A stretch of DNA of 64,000 nucleotides from Paenibacillus sp. JNUCC-31 (GCF_014844075.1 NZ_CP062165.1:1860001-1924000), one strand, 5' to 3'; positions 49,494 to 58,679 are shown, numbered from the stretch's first letter. The notes: a model not told the origin generated them from the sequence alone. A program made the numbers and translations.

Positions 49494-50354
49494 TCAGTTG
49501 ATCAGAACCGGATTACGTTCAAGCAATCCACTGCCAAAAATATCTCTGAACGGCGAATCCTCCATATGAATATAACCGATGTAACAGCCACACTTCTTCA
49601 TGCCGCATGGCCGATCAGCGGCTAAAGCTTCCAAACCATCGCGATACAGATGACCAATGATCCGGCGATCCTTGTAGCACCTTTTTACATGCCCTGACCC
49701 TTGTACATAAAAAACCTCCGAACCAGCGGAGCATCGCTTGCCCATACTTTCGTAATCCTGCAAATTCCCTTCAAACAACGGATCAATTGACCGTAAAAAG
49801 TCAACCTCTTCCACGGTATAATACTTTGGCCGATCTTTAAATGCATTGACCCACATATACACGTCATCGGGTAAAGCCTGTCTCATCGATTCAATTGCCG
49901 GGAATGCACTGCGCAATCCAACCGTCCCCACACTAAAAGCAAGTCCCATCTCACGTAAAGTCAGACATTGTTTGACAAAGGAAGACTCCTTTGTCTCACG
50001 AGGGTGATATGTCGCCCAGAATGCCGCTTTATCAGGGTTCAATTCGCGGGCCCAGTCCAGTTTGACGGACAAGTTCGTTTGGACTGCAATTTTGCCCACA
50101 TGTGGCATATGAGATAGTTCAATCATCGCGTCCCGATACCAGCGTCGTACCAGGGCTTCTCCATAGGGATTAAAGAAAATTGAAAATTGATGTCCAGCAC
50201 GCTCCTGCTCCCTCACCCAGTTCACAAATTGACGCAGTTGTTGTTCATCCACTTTCAGCGTTTCCTTGGAGTCTACCGTTTTGCTAAAAGGGCAGTAGGG
50301 ACAGTCGTAATTACACGACGACAGCTTGCCCCGATAATACAAGGTTGCTCTCAT
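49494..50354 (-). CDS. STM4011-family radical SAM protein
   Basis: 286 residues. The radical SAM CxxxCxxC is at C14, C18, C21 (CNYDCPYC), at the very N-terminus. The C-terminal part has more cysteines in two clusters (KRCSAGSEVF and KRCY, then CGMKKCGCY), which could hold an auxiliary iron-sulfur cluster as in SPASM-type peptide modifiers. Its start overlaps the stop of the STM4012-like gene by 4 bases. Last gene of the cassette. The family is conserved in scattered bacteria; no reaction is known. Confidence 0.88.
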   Translation of the reverse strand: MRATLYYRGKLSSCNYDCPYCPFSKTVDSKETLKVDEQQLRQFVNWVREQERAGHQFSIFFNPYGEALVRRWYRDAMIELSHMPHVGKIAVQTNLSVKLDWARELNPDKAAFWATYHPRETKESSFVKQCLTLREMGLAFSVGTVGLRSAFPAIESMRQALPDDVYMWVNAFKDRPKYYTVEEVDFLRSIDPLFEGNLQDYESMGKRCSAGSEVFYVQGSGHVKRCYKDRRIIGHLYRDGLEALAADRPCGMKKCGCYIGYIHMEDSPFRDIFGSGLLERNPVLIN

Positions 50355-51748
50355 GAGACTACATACCCTTCCATTTGTTCACGAATCTCAGCGGAGATGA
50401 GCCAATCTCCAATGGCATCCGAGTAGCCCAATCCCTCTTCTGTCAGACGCAGCACCTGGTTACCCTTATCGTCCTGCTCAAGCTCAGCCATGCTCTCCAA
50501 CATCAATCCACTCAACCATCCGTAGTCTGACATGACTTCTGTTCCGAATCGCTGAGCATAATCCGACAGCTTCAAGCCTTCGCGATGCAGCAGGGCTTTC
50601 AGAATAAAGCGGCGCTTCTGCTCCTCCAGGCTCAGTACAATACCGTAATCGGCTACATCATAGCGCTCGGTTGCGACATAATCGGCGATGATGCTTTGTG
50701 TAGCCTTATAACTAACGCCATACTTGGAAGCATAGTGTACTTCACTGGTATAAGAGCGTGCACCGCATCCCAGACCAACCATGCCTTCCTCCTGACAACT
50801 GTAGGGAAGAAGCTCTTTGCTTCCAATTGACGATCCTTCTTTGGCAAATCTGCGCATGGAATACTGGACATAGCCCCGGCTTTTTAAAGTCTCACGCGCA
50901 GCCTTATACAACTCCATCCGAATATCCGGTCCCTGACGCTGAATGTCATCCGGTTTCACAATGGTATTCTCGCGGGTGTACAGTGGATAAATAAAAATCT
51001 CACCCGGCTCATAGGAGAGAACGCGTTCCAGCGAATACAGCCATGATTCCACCGTTTGTCCCGGCAGACCATAGATCAGATCCAGATTCAACAAAGGGAA
51101 TCCAAACCGTGTAAGTTTCTCAAGTGCGCGTTCCACTTCCTGCGGCTTCTGTGGACGGTAAATGGCTGAGGCTTCCGCTTCGATAAAGCTTTGGATGCCC
51201 ATGCTTACCCGGTCCACGCTTCGTTCCTTCATGATTGCCAATTTGGCTTCTGTTACGGTGTCCGGTGACGTTTCTACCGAGATCGAAGCTTGCGTCGGAT
51301 CAAGCCCCATCACATTTTGCGCAATATCGAACAAACGGTTCAACTGAGTTTCATTCAATAACGTGGGTGTGCCACCACCGATGGCAAATCTCGAATAGGG
51401 TCTGCGTGATGTGATGGGTGCCCACTGTTTGGCTTGCCGTTCCAGCGCATCCACATAACGCACATGGGTATCATCACGTCGATCCGGTAAGGTGAACAGG
51501 TTGCAAAATCCGCAACGAGCTGCGCAAAACGGAATGTGCATATATAAAAAATATGTATCGGTGTTCTCACGCTCCCACAACGGACCGAGCGGTAATGGTG
51601 GATTCAATTCCCGATATGCGGTCTTATGGGGATACGAATATAAATAAGAGCGATAGGGGAAAGCAAGCACTTCTCTGAGACCTGCAGCTGTATTGGGTCC
51701 GGACTGTGCGGAATGGCCTGCTGTCGTATGTTGAGATTGATGGTCCAT
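50351..51748 (-). CDS. STM4012-family radical SAM protein (HemN/HemW-like)
   Basis: 465 residues from the ATG at 51748 (GGGAGG upstream; earlier ATGs at 51796 and 51784 lack one). Radical SAM cluster C75, C79, C82 (FCAARCGFCNLFT), GGGTPTLLN SAM motif, VSMGIQSFIEAE, then a HemN_C-like winged helix near the end (LVLRLTEEGLGYSDAIG type). It resembles anaerobic coproporphyrinogen oxidase and HemW, but a heme role is not implied by this neighbourhood. Between the hydrolase and the STM4011-like gene. Confidence 0.88.
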   Translation of the reverse strand: MDHQSQHTTAGHSAQSGPNTAAGLREVLAFPYRSYLYSYPHKTAYRELNPPLPLGPLWERENTDTYFLYMHIPFCAARCGFCNLFTLPDRRDDTHVRYVDALERQAKQWAPITSRRPYSRFAIGGGTPTLLNETQLNRLFDIAQNVMGLDPTQASISVETSPDTVTEAKLAIMKERSVDRVSMGIQSFIEAEASAIYRPQKPQEVERALEKLTRFGFPLLNLDLIYGLPGQTVESWLYSLERVLSYEPGEIFIYPLYTRENTIVKPDDIQRQGPDIRMELYKAARETLKSRGYVQYSMRRFAKEGSSIGSKELLPYSCQEEGMVGLGCGARSYTSEVHYASKYGVSYKATQSIIADYVATERYDVADYGIVLSLEEQKRRFILKALLHREGLKLSDYAQRFGTEVMSDYGWLSGLMLESMAELEQDDKGNQVLRLTEEGLGYSDAIGDWLISAEIREQMEGYVVS

Positions 51749-51801
51749 CGGTTTCCTCCCTGTATCCGGTTTGTAGTCGTTCATGATACGAACCATTTGT
51801 T

Positions 51802-52587
51802 CTATAAAATAAATTCACGATAAGGCACATTCCAGACCACATCATGTGCCAGCCTGTGCCCCTGATAACCGTCCTCGCCATACGCCGTGCCATGATCGGA
51901 AAAAGCAAGACAAAACGTAGGCCGTAACCGCTGCCTCATGGCATCAAACAATGGCCCGAGGGCTTGATCCACATATCGAAGCGCTGCACGTTGTGTTTCT
52001 ACCGAGTCCTCTCTTGCCCCCTCCACGAAATAGCGATTGGGCCCATGGATGGCAGACACGTTCAGGAATAAAAACAGCTTCTCATCCGGTGCACTTTGCT
52101 CCAGCAGCTTCAAGGCATGCTGAACCTGATGCTCGGTCGATTTGGGGTTGGTTACCCCAAAGTTCATTCGCCAGTAGCTCTGTTGAAAATAACCCGGCAG
52201 CACTTTGGCGAGCGGATTTTTCTTGGTGAAGAAAATAACCCCGCCAATACAAATCGTCCGGTATCCTTCAGCCGCAAACCCGGATACGATATCCGGTGTG
52301 TCGAACAGCCAGGTATGCGGATGCGTCTTTAAGCCGGTATTTCGGGAATGAAAAAGTCGTACATGGGAGGCTTTGTCAGTGTTCGCGGGTGTAGGCATGA
52401 AGCCACCAAAAAAAGCATGATGTGCCGCATATGTAAAACTTCCAGGGGTATGACGCTGCTCCCAGGAACCTGAACCGCACAGGTTGGGGCAATTCGGCTC
52501 TTCCAGCTTCGCAACGTCATACCTTAACGTGTCCAGCGTAATCATCAACAGATCATGGGAGCCAACGATGTTGTTCATATCAGGCAT
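51802..52587 (-). CDS. STM4013/SEN3800-family sulfatase-fold hydrolase
   Basis: 261 residues starting MPDMNNIVGSHDLLMITLDT; AAAGGAG lies upstream, and the start overlaps the stop of the ATP-grasp gene by 8 bases. Alkaline-phosphatase/sulfatase superfamily metal residues: Asp in ITLDTLRYD and the AFSDHGTAYGEDG motif. The usual formylglycine C/S-x-P-S-R motif of sulfatases is absent (SFTYAAHHAFFGGFMPTPA occupies the place), so phosphatase, phosphodiesterase or transferase activity is more likely than sulfatase. No signal peptide: cytoplasmic. Confidence 0.87.
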   Translation of the reverse strand: MPDMNNIVGSHDLLMITLDTLRYDVAKLEEPNCPNLCGSGSWEQRHTPGSFTYAAHHAFFGGFMPTPANTDKASHVRLFHSRNTGLKTHPHTWLFDTPDIVSGFAAEGYRTICIGGVIFFTKKNPLAKVLPGYFQQSYWRMNFGVTNPKSTEHQVQHALKLLEQSAPDEKLFLFLNVSAIHGPNRYFVEGAREDSVETQRAALRYVDQALGPLFDAMRQRLRPTFCLAFSDHGTAYGEDGYQGHRLAHDVVWNVPYREFIL

Positions 52588-53941
52588 GGTTGGAAGGCTC
52601 CTTTCGCAAAAGTTCCATTTCCCATTCATAGGTTCCCAGTCCATTATGCTGTACTCTGTACAACAAATCTCCGAACGGATTCACATCCAGAACATAGGCA
52701 AGGGGTTCAGTACCTACAGTGAGCATCACATCAATACCGGCTGACCACGAGTTGGGGAAGGCAGCCATCGCTGCTTTCGCTGCCGTCTGAACCCCATCCA
52801 TCTGCTGTTCGTTCAGTCCCGCTTCTACAGGCAGCATGCGCTCATTGCGCAAGTGCAGATTGGTGATCGGGGTTTGACTAAGCCGAACGATGGCATGACC
52901 TGTTTGTCTTCCTGCCACAAGCTGGCGAATATCATACACGCTTGAACCAAGGGACGCTTTTGCCATCCAACGTTCAATCTGTGCACCCTCAGCACACAGC
53001 CAATCCATGAGAGTTGATATCTCTGGAGTTCGTGTATACCTGCGCATACGGCCTTCGTTATAGAAAATGGTCTGTCCCTGAACCTGTTCCATTCCCACTG
53101 TGGTTATAGCAATTTCGGCACCCGTTCGGGGATTGACTTGATAGGCAACAACGCCTGAAGCCCCGGAGCCACACGCGAGCTTCACGAAAACGCGATTCAT
53201 ACCGGCAGTCTCCATTGCGGTACGCAGGTCCGCATACGTTCTGATTGGCCCCGAAGATTGGAGCGTTGGGGGGACCAGCACGCCATGTGAGGATAGATGC
53301 TGCTGACATTTCCTTTTATCAAACATGATCGCAATGTCAGCAGGATCATTCATGAACCGGGCATTGGGCCAATACTTCCGGGCTTCATGGCCAATTCGTT
53401 TCAAACATGCTTTCCAGCCAAGAAACCATTGTTTAGGCGCGTAAATCCGCCCCCACTCCTGTTCAAGAGTCAGTGTCTCTTCTGCAGGAATCATTCTCGC
53501 ATAAGCGCCATCCATCAACGGAGGTGTATTAGCTCCGAGAAAGAGCAACTCACGCTCTACCTCCCATTCCTCGCCTGGAGCATCTATTCGGATAAGAGGA
53601 TCGCTGCTCACTCCGTGAACCAAATCCTGATTCGCATATGGCATTGATGCTGATGAGGATAGCCACGACACTCCTTGCATCTGCGTAGCAACTTCACCTT
53701 CCATACATTGCTGTACGGCATCCGCCATCGTTCCGCCCCTTCTCCAGGCTTTCAACAAGCTGTCATAAGGCAATACAAAGGCCGGTTGTAAGCCAAGATG
53801 CCGCCTTGCCTCCTGCAATCCAAGGGTACGCCGATTATTTGGGTTCCCAATTAACAATAACGGCTTCGGCGTCATGTCATAGTCCGTACCCACAGCTAGA
53901 CGCTGCAAATTTTCTTCCGTTTCCATCGTGCCTGACATCAT
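52580..53941 (-). CDS. STM4014-family ATP-grasp-like protein
   Basis: 453 residues. The C-terminal two-thirds looks like an ATP-grasp ligase: FVKLACGSGASGVVAY (nucleotide loop, near 245), and near the end AGIDVMLTVGTEP and YVLDVNPFGDLL, the metal-binding Asp/Asn pair. It starts MMSGTMETEENL directly after the stop of the upstream gene (TAAATG), so translation is coupled; no strong ribosome site. The family would form an amide or ester bond using ATP; its substrate is unknown. Confidence 0.85.
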   Translation of the reverse strand: MMSGTMETEENLQRLAVGTDYDMTPKPLLLIGNPNNRRTLGLQEARRHLGLQPAFVLPYDSLLKAWRRGGTMADAVQQCMEGEVATQMQGVSWLSSSASMPYANQDLVHGVSSDPLIRIDAPGEEWEVERELLFLGANTPPLMDGAYARMIPAEETLTLEQEWGRIYAPKQWFLGWKACLKRIGHEARKYWPNARFMNDPADIAIMFDKRKCQQHLSSHGVLVPPTLQSSGPIRTYADLRTAMETAGMNRVFVKLACGSGASGVVAYQVNPRTGAEIAITTVGMEQVQGQTIFYNEGRMRRYTRTPEISTLMDWLCAEGAQIERWMAKASLGSSVYDIRQLVAGRQTGHAIVRLSQTPITNLHLRNERMLPVEAGLNEQQMDGVQTAAKAAMAAFPNSWSAGIDVMLTVGTEPLAYVLDVNPFGDLLYRVQHNGLGTYEWEMELLRKEPSNHA

Positions 53942-54784
53942 TTATTCCGTTAAGGACGGATAACGCCAGTCATCTTCATCACTCTGTTGTTGCTCGCTGA
54001 CATCAACAGACATGCCTGAACGTTTCCAGCGAATGAGCATTTCGTCCGTCATATAGTGGTAACTAAGGTTGAGATGTTTAAGTTTCTTAATCTTGTCACT
54101 GGCAAGCAGCGCTTCAGCTCCTTCATCAGACAGGGTACCCTCTGACAGATCCAGGACTTCAAGTTGATCCAGAATCGGCGCCTCAGCTGCAGCTTTTGCA
54201 ATCTCATCCTGAATTTCACTGTCTTTCAGACCCAAGTACACCAACTTTGGAAATAAGCCCTTTTCCAGAAGCGGAAGTACATCTTGCAGTGAACCATCGA
54301 AACCGTAATCCTCCACACCCAGATACAATTCAAGCTTACGCAATTCAGGCAACTCGGCCCGGGCCATTGAAGCTAACACTTCTCGGGGCAAACCGCCACA
54401 GATAATAACGAATTCTTCCAGTTTGCCATGCTGGATCGGTCCCAGACTCAGTCCACTGCTGCCCTTTACCCAAAATGACTTTAATTCAGGAAAAGCAATC
54501 AATAGCGGGGTGAGATCCGTCTGAATAATCCATGATACTTCACATTCCTCGGAGCCCATATCTCCGATGAACAGTTTCCTCAAAGACGGAAAGCTTGGTG
54601 CCAGTTCAATGAGCGTACCCATAAATTCATCCGGCGAATTTTCATAAGCCTGTCCCCAGTCTCCAATAATCAGGCTCTCCAGCGAACCGGCCTCCGGTTT
54701 GGCAGCCAGTTCCCTGATCAACTTTTCCATACGAATACCGTCCTCATAATCATCATAAGACACCGTAAGCTTCACTTCTTGCAT
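53942..54784 (-). CDS. STM4015-family leucine-rich-repeat protein
   Basis: 280 residues, no signal peptide. Leucine-rich repeats of about 25-30 residues fill most of the protein (FPSLRKLFIGD, FPELKSFWVKG, LPELRKLELYLG, FPKLVYLGLKD, LDQLEVLDLSEG, IKKLKHLNLSYH). The tail (about 262-280) is acidic and polar. GGAGGGG precedes the ATG. First gene of the STM4015-to-STM4011 cassette; a protein-binding or substrate-recognition role for the LRR is inferred. Confidence 0.88.
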   Translation of the reverse strand: MQEVKLTVSYDDYEDGIRMEKLIRELAAKPEAGSLESLIIGDWGQAYENSPDEFMGTLIELAPSFPSLRKLFIGDMGSEECEVSWIIQTDLTPLLIAFPELKSFWVKGSSGLSLGPIQHGKLEEFVIICGGLPREVLASMARAELPELRKLELYLGVEDYGFDGSLQDVLPLLEKGLFPKLVYLGLKDSEIQDEIAKAAAEAPILDQLEVLDLSEGTLSDEGAEALLASDKIKKLKHLNLSYHYMTDEMLIRWKRSGMSVDVSEQQQSDEDDWRYPSLTE

Positions 54785-54929
54785 AAAGTAAATCCCCTCC
54801 GTTTGAGTTCATTGATGATTCGTTAACTTGAATGTTAACCCATTCTGTACGAGCCTTGCAACTTCTTCCAACCCTAGTCCTAACGCTCTGCTCAAACGTG
54901 AAATCTTCGTATTTTCTTTATAGGTATAA

Positions 54930-54941
54930 GAACATACGTTC
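54930..54941. promoter_or_regulatory. LexA-type SOS box upstream of the cassette
   Basis: The palindrome GAACATACGTTC fits the Gram-positive LexA/DinR core GAAC-RNRY-GTTC on either strand. It lies about 145 bases upstream of the STM4015-like start, in the only non-coding gap (54,785-55,021) that could hold the cassette's promoter. No convincing -35/-10 pair is seen across it (a TATAAA is a few bases downstream on the minus strand). Confidence 0.5.
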
Positions 54942-55021
54942 TGATATATTGTCTGGAAAAAGCGGGATTTATTTTGGGTCCCACGTACCGGCTTTATAAA
55001 GATCGACTCACTCCTATAAAA

Positions 55022-55086
55022 ATAAAAAAACGTTAATGGTCGGTGAAACATTCCACAGGAATGAGTCTTACCTTCCACTAACGCTT
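55022..55086 (-). terminator. Terminator after gerM-rph-rdgB
   Basis: Minus strand: long imperfect stem (GCGTTAGTGG ... CCATTAACG) with an inner CATTCC-TGT-GGAATG hairpin, followed by TTTTTTT. Confidence 0.75.
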
Positions 55087-55152
55087 TGATATTGAATCAT
55101 GGCCATAATTCACCTTATACATTCATATTCCTATGATCCGATTCGTTGAATC

Positions 55153-55776
55153 TCAGCCTTCCAGACTGGATATGAGCGCTCTCAGCGCATGACCCCGGTG
55201 ACTGATCGCCTGCTTTTGTTCCAACGTCAACTCAGCCATCGTCATCTCATATTCAGGTACATAGAAGAGTGGATCATATCCAAAACCGCCTCCGCCAGAT
55301 GCTTCAGCTGTGATCCAGCCTTCAGCGGTGCCTTCTGCTTCAAACTTGTCCCCAGTTACCGGATCATACAGCACCAGAGCACAGACGAAGCGGGCCGGAC
55401 TAAGCAATGGTTGCTCTGTGTCCTCACCAGATTTGAGCGATTCCAGCGTCTCAAGCAACTTGGCATTGTTCTTTGTGTCAGTTGCTCCTTCGCCTGCATA
55501 TCTCGCAGAATACACTCCCGGCTCACCGTCCAGCAGATCGACACACAAGCCCGAATCATCAGCCAGGACAGGTAGGCCAAGTGCATCACCCACCGCTTTT
55601 GCTTTCTTCCAGGCGTTCTCCGCAAAGGTCACCCCATCCTCAACGACATCCGGCAGTTCGGGATAGTCAAACATGCTCTTGACCTCTTTGCCAAGTGGTG
55701 CGAAGGCATGGGCGAATTCACGAACTTTCCCCGCATTGCGGGTTGCGACAATGATGATTGGACTATCCAGACGCAT
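55153..55776 (-). CDS. rdgB: RdgB/HAM1-family non-canonical purine NTP pyrophosphatase
   Basis: 207 residues. Removes ITP, dITP and XTP from nucleotide pools. Motifs: VATRNAGKVREF (N-terminus), ADDSGLCVDLLDGEPGVYSAR, GFGYDPLFYVP and SHRGHALR at the C-terminus. Starts one base after the rph stop. The rph-rdgB order is conserved in Bacillales. Confidence 0.96.
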   Translation of the reverse strand: MRLDSPIIIVATRNAGKVREFAHAFAPLGKEVKSMFDYPELPDVVEDGVTFAENAWKKAKAVGDALGLPVLADDSGLCVDLLDGEPGVYSARYAGEGATDTKNNAKLLETLESLKSGEDTEQPLLSPARFVCALVLYDPVTGDKFEAEGTAEGWITAEASGGGGFGYDPLFYVPEYEMTMAELTLEQKQAISHRGHALRALISSLEG

Positions 55777-55777
55777 C

Positions 55778-56536
55778 TTACGCTTCCCCTAGTCCACGGG
55801 CACCGATCTTGAGCGCAATCGGTCCGAGAACTTCTTTTTGCCGCTCGATCATCTCCAAAATCCCCTGTTCACCCAGCTCCAGCATCGCGTTCAGTTCACG
55901 GCGGTCAAACGGTGCTTCTTCACCTGTTCCCTGAAGCTCTACATATTTACCGCCGCCTGTCATCACCAGGTTCATATCCACCTTGGCTTTGGAATCTTCA
56001 TCATAGTTCAGGTCCAGCACAGGCTGTTCTCCAACCACACCTACACTTACCGCTGCAATGAAATCCGTAATCGGGAATACTTGCAATTTGTGCTGTTGGG
56101 CAATTTTGTTCACAGCGAGCGCCAGAGCTACAAACGAACCGGTAATGGACGTTGTACGTGTGCCCCCGTCTGCTTGTATGACATCACAGTCCAGTGTAAT
56201 GGTGCGCTCGCCAAGAGCCTGCAGATTAACCACGGAGCGCAATGCCCGGCCAATCAGACGCTGAATTTCCATCGTGCGTCCAGTCAATTTGCCGCGATTC
56301 GCTTCACGCTGGTTCCGGGTATGTGTGGCACGTGGCAGCATGGAGTATTCAGCCGTTACCCAGCCTTTCCCCTGTCCTTTCATAAAGGGAGGTACCCGCT
56401 CCTCCACCGTAGCTGTACAGATCACTTTGGTATCTCCGACTTCAATCAGTACAGAACCTTCGGCGTATTTATTCGTGTTAATTGTTAAATTCATCGGGCG
56501 CAGCTGGTCGCTGGTTCGTCCGTTAGATCTCATCAT
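55778..56536 (-). CDS. rph: Ribonuclease PH
   Basis: 252 residues. Phosphorolytic 3'-5' exoribonuclease that trims tRNA precursors. Motifs: [60 protein letters not shown] and [20 protein letters not shown] six bases before the ATG. In the tight gerM-rph-rdgB unit. Confidence 0.97.
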   Translation of the reverse strand: MMRSNGRTSDQLRPMNLTINTNKYAEGSVLIEVGDTKVICTATVEERVPPFMKGQGKGWVTAEYSMLPRATHTRNQREANRGKLTGRTMEIQRLIGRALRSVVNLQALGERTITLDCDVIQADGGTRTTSITGSFVALALAVNKIAQQHKLQVFPITDFIAAVSVGVVGEQPVLDLNYDEDSKAKVDMNLVMTGGGKYVELQGTGEEAPFDRRELNAMLELGEQGILEMIERQKEVLGPIALKIGARGLGEA

Positions 56537-56608
56537 TTCTGCCTCCTACGACTTAAGCATCCTGTAATGTCGAACTTGTTCACACTTTTACGAATCCCTT
56601 CTATTTTA

Positions 56609-56685
56609 CCAAAGAGTTCACTTAAAAGCATCCTGTCCCCCAAAGAGTTCTGTTAAAAGCATTCTATCGACCAAAGAGTTCTGCC
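56609..56685. repeat. 31-bp tandem repeat, 2.5 copies
   Basis: CCAAAGAGTTC-anchored units start at 56609, 56640 and 56671; the first two are 31 bases, similar along their length (…TTAAAAGCAT…CTATC/CTGTC…), the third is half a unit. Lies between gerM and rph. Confidence 0.85.
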
Positions 56686-56713
56686 AACTGTACGTTAGAC
56701 GGCTCTCTGAGGC

Positions 56714-57769
56714 TTAAATTGGAATTTCATTGATATATTCAGGCTTCGACACCGGAGCGCTATAATCCCGGTTATCATCACTCATGACTGTCTTTTGCCC
56801 ATTCCACTCGATCTGCACTTTTGCATCCTTGCCAGTGGTATTCTCAGCCGTGGTCAACACGACAGATTGCAGCAGTTCGCTTGGTACGACATCCCCTTCG
56901 GTAAACATGTCGTCTTTGAGCGCAACGGTTACCGTTCCATTCTCAGACGTTTTGACCGATTGCAGCTGCGTGCCGCCTGTCATGACCTCTTCCAGCTCAC
57001 CGCCTTTGGCTGGCCCTTTGATCAATTCGTTCAACGCCGCCTGAACCCGGTCTCCACCTGGTGTGACAAGACGGGTAACCGGGACATAATATTGGATGCC
57101 TGCTGGTGAAGCAGCTGAAAAATATACCGTGACCGGACTGCTGTTGGTTGTGAACGTATCACCCAAATCGAGATTGATGCCCACCGCCCGATTTAACGGT
57201 TCAGGCAGCGGCGTGCTGTTTACTGGCATTTGCGTCAACTTTTTGCCGTCCACCCAGATTTGTACGTTCTGCACATCCGGTGTGCCGGTGAGCGTCCAGG
57301 TTACAGCCTCCAGCATTTTGCGCTCGTCCTTGGCATCGTATTTGGCAAAGTTGCCGGAGAACTCCACGACTGCCAGCTTGTCATCCGAATGAATTGTTAC
57401 GTTCTGCACGACGGTCCCCTGCGGGAGAACCCCCTGAAATCCTTCAGGCAACATTCCTGCATATGGGCCACCCGTCACGAGTGTATCCAGGGCTGTTTTG
57501 GGACTGCTGACGTCCGTGCCGGAAGGAAGCGTCATCGATACCGGAGCCAGCAAACCTTGATGATCCTGCAGATACACGGTTGTAAGCGGCAGCTTGGCGA
57601 GTGATCCGTTGCCCTCGGCCGCCTGAATCATGGCTGCTTCCTGGATCGGCGGCGGTGGATCGACTGCCTCGGATGACTGTGCCCCAAACATGCCACATCC
57701 CGACAACACCACAGGAATGCTCAGCAGCGCAACTGCCGATGCCGAACGCCAATATTGGATCTTACTCAT
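56714..57769 (-). CDS. gerM: GerM-like germination/sporulation lipoprotein
   Basis: 351 residues from the ATG at 57769 (GAGGGGG upstream). Signal peptide with lipobox LSGC (about 20-27, SIPVVLSGCGMFG), so a lipid-anchored protein on the outer face of the membrane. Two GerMN domains (about 95-190 and 225-330; TALDTLVTGGPYAGMLPEG and VQAALNELIKGPAKGGELEE). In Bacillus gerM is sigmaE-controlled and adjoins rph, as here; a CGTATACAT stretch upstream could be a sigmaE -10, unproven. Confidence 0.93.
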   Translation of the reverse strand: MSKIQYWRSASAVALLSIPVVLSGCGMFGAQSSEAVDPPPPIQEAAMIQAAEGNGSLAKLPLTTVYLQDHQGLLAPVSMTLPSGTDVSSPKTALDTLVTGGPYAGMLPEGFQGVLPQGTVVQNVTIHSDDKLAVVEFSGNFAKYDAKDERKMLEAVTWTLTGTPDVQNVQIWVDGKKLTQMPVNSTPLPEPLNRAVGINLDLGDTFTTNSSPVTVYFSAASPAGIQYYVPVTRLVTPGGDRVQAALNELIKGPAKGGELEEVMTGGTQLQSVKTSENGTVTVALKDDMFTEGDVVPSELLQSVVLTTAENTTGKDAKVQIEWNGQKTVMSDDNRDYSAPVSKPEYINEIPI

Positions 57770-57981
57770 GATCACGTTCCCCCTCATCATTTTTACAGTT
57801 TGTACTACCATGTATACGAGCCTTTGCCCAAAAAATAACTACTTTTTATACAAGCCATCATGCATAAAACGAAAAATCGGCTCTCACCCCCAGGCAAAGA
57901 ATAGCAAAGAAACCCAAAACGGGTAAGAACGTATTAGGATACAAGAGTAGGGACATTGCTAACTTAGAGGAGGAATCGCCC

Positions 57982-58548
57982 ATGAAACATCCTGAGCACG
58001 AGAAAATCCCTTACAGTCTGAATAGCCGCAAGGTGGCAGAGGCCACGAGGGAATGGCTGCACAAGCGGGGCGTTACAATCCCTGAGATCGCAGAGCTGGT
58101 CATGTTATTGCAGAAAAAGTACTACCCGGACCTTACGATGGAAGAATGTATCGACAATGTAGAGAAGGTTCTCCGTAAGCGCGAGGTGCAAAACGCTGTT
58201 CTGACCGGCATTCAGCTCGATCTGATGGCAGAACAGGGTCAGCTCATCCCCCCTTTGCAGGAGATGATTGAGAACGATGAAGGACTATATGGCGTGGATG
58301 AAATTCTGGCATTCTCCATCGTCAATGTATACGGAAGCATCGGATTTACGAATTACGGCTATGTAGACAAGCTAAAGCCCGGGGTACTTGAACGACTAAA
58401 CGACAAGAGCCTCGGCCCTGTGCATACGTTCCTGGATGATATCGTAGGGGCTATTGCCTCGGCGGCCAGCAGCCGGATTGCGCATCGCAAACAATCGGAG
58501 CTTGAAGAAGCTTTGGGAGAGAAACCCGTCAGCGATGATATCGTATAA
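57982..58548 (+). CDS. Phosphatidylglycerophosphatase A-like (YutG type) protein
   Basis: 188 residues. A PgpA-fold alpha-helical protein without obvious membrane helices, characteristic of the short YutG group in Bacilli: EIAELVMLLQKKYYPD, EECIDNVEKVLRKREVQNAVLTG, and the FLDDIVGAIASAASSR C-terminal helix. Whether it dephosphorylates PGP is uncertain. GAGGAGG precedes the ATG. Divergent from gerM; single gene. Confidence 0.8.
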   Translation: MKHPEHEKIPYSLNSRKVAEATREWLHKRGVTIPEIAELVMLLQKKYYPDLTMEECIDNVEKVLRKREVQNAVLTGIQLDLMAEQGQLIPPLQEMIENDEGLYGVDEILAFSIVNVYGSIGFTNYGYVDKLKPGVLERLNDKSLGPVHTFLDDIVGAIASAASSRIAHRKQSELEEALGEKPVSDDIV

Positions 58549-58623
58549 TTTGCACGGGTGATTAGGAAGTTGGATAATGAACGAACAAAGTAAATTCAAC
58601 ATTTCAATCCATTCTGATCATGA

Positions 58624-58653
58624 CAAAAAGCGGCCACCAGGCCGCTTCTTTTG
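58624..58653. terminator. Bidirectional terminator
   Basis: AAGCGGCC / GGCCGCTT stem with a 4-base loop; T-runs on both strands (CTTTTG, TTTTTG). Confidence 0.85.
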
Positions 58654-58679
58654 TGTATATTCCCTTGTTTTATCCTACG

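Noticed and set aside
54809..55078. 89-codon minus-strand frame ahead of the STM4015-like gene
   Set aside because: Its N-terminus lies inside the rdgB terminator hairpin, it has no ribosome site, and it spans the LexA-like box. The C-terminal third looks protein-like, so a shorter TTG-start peptide cannot be fully excluded.
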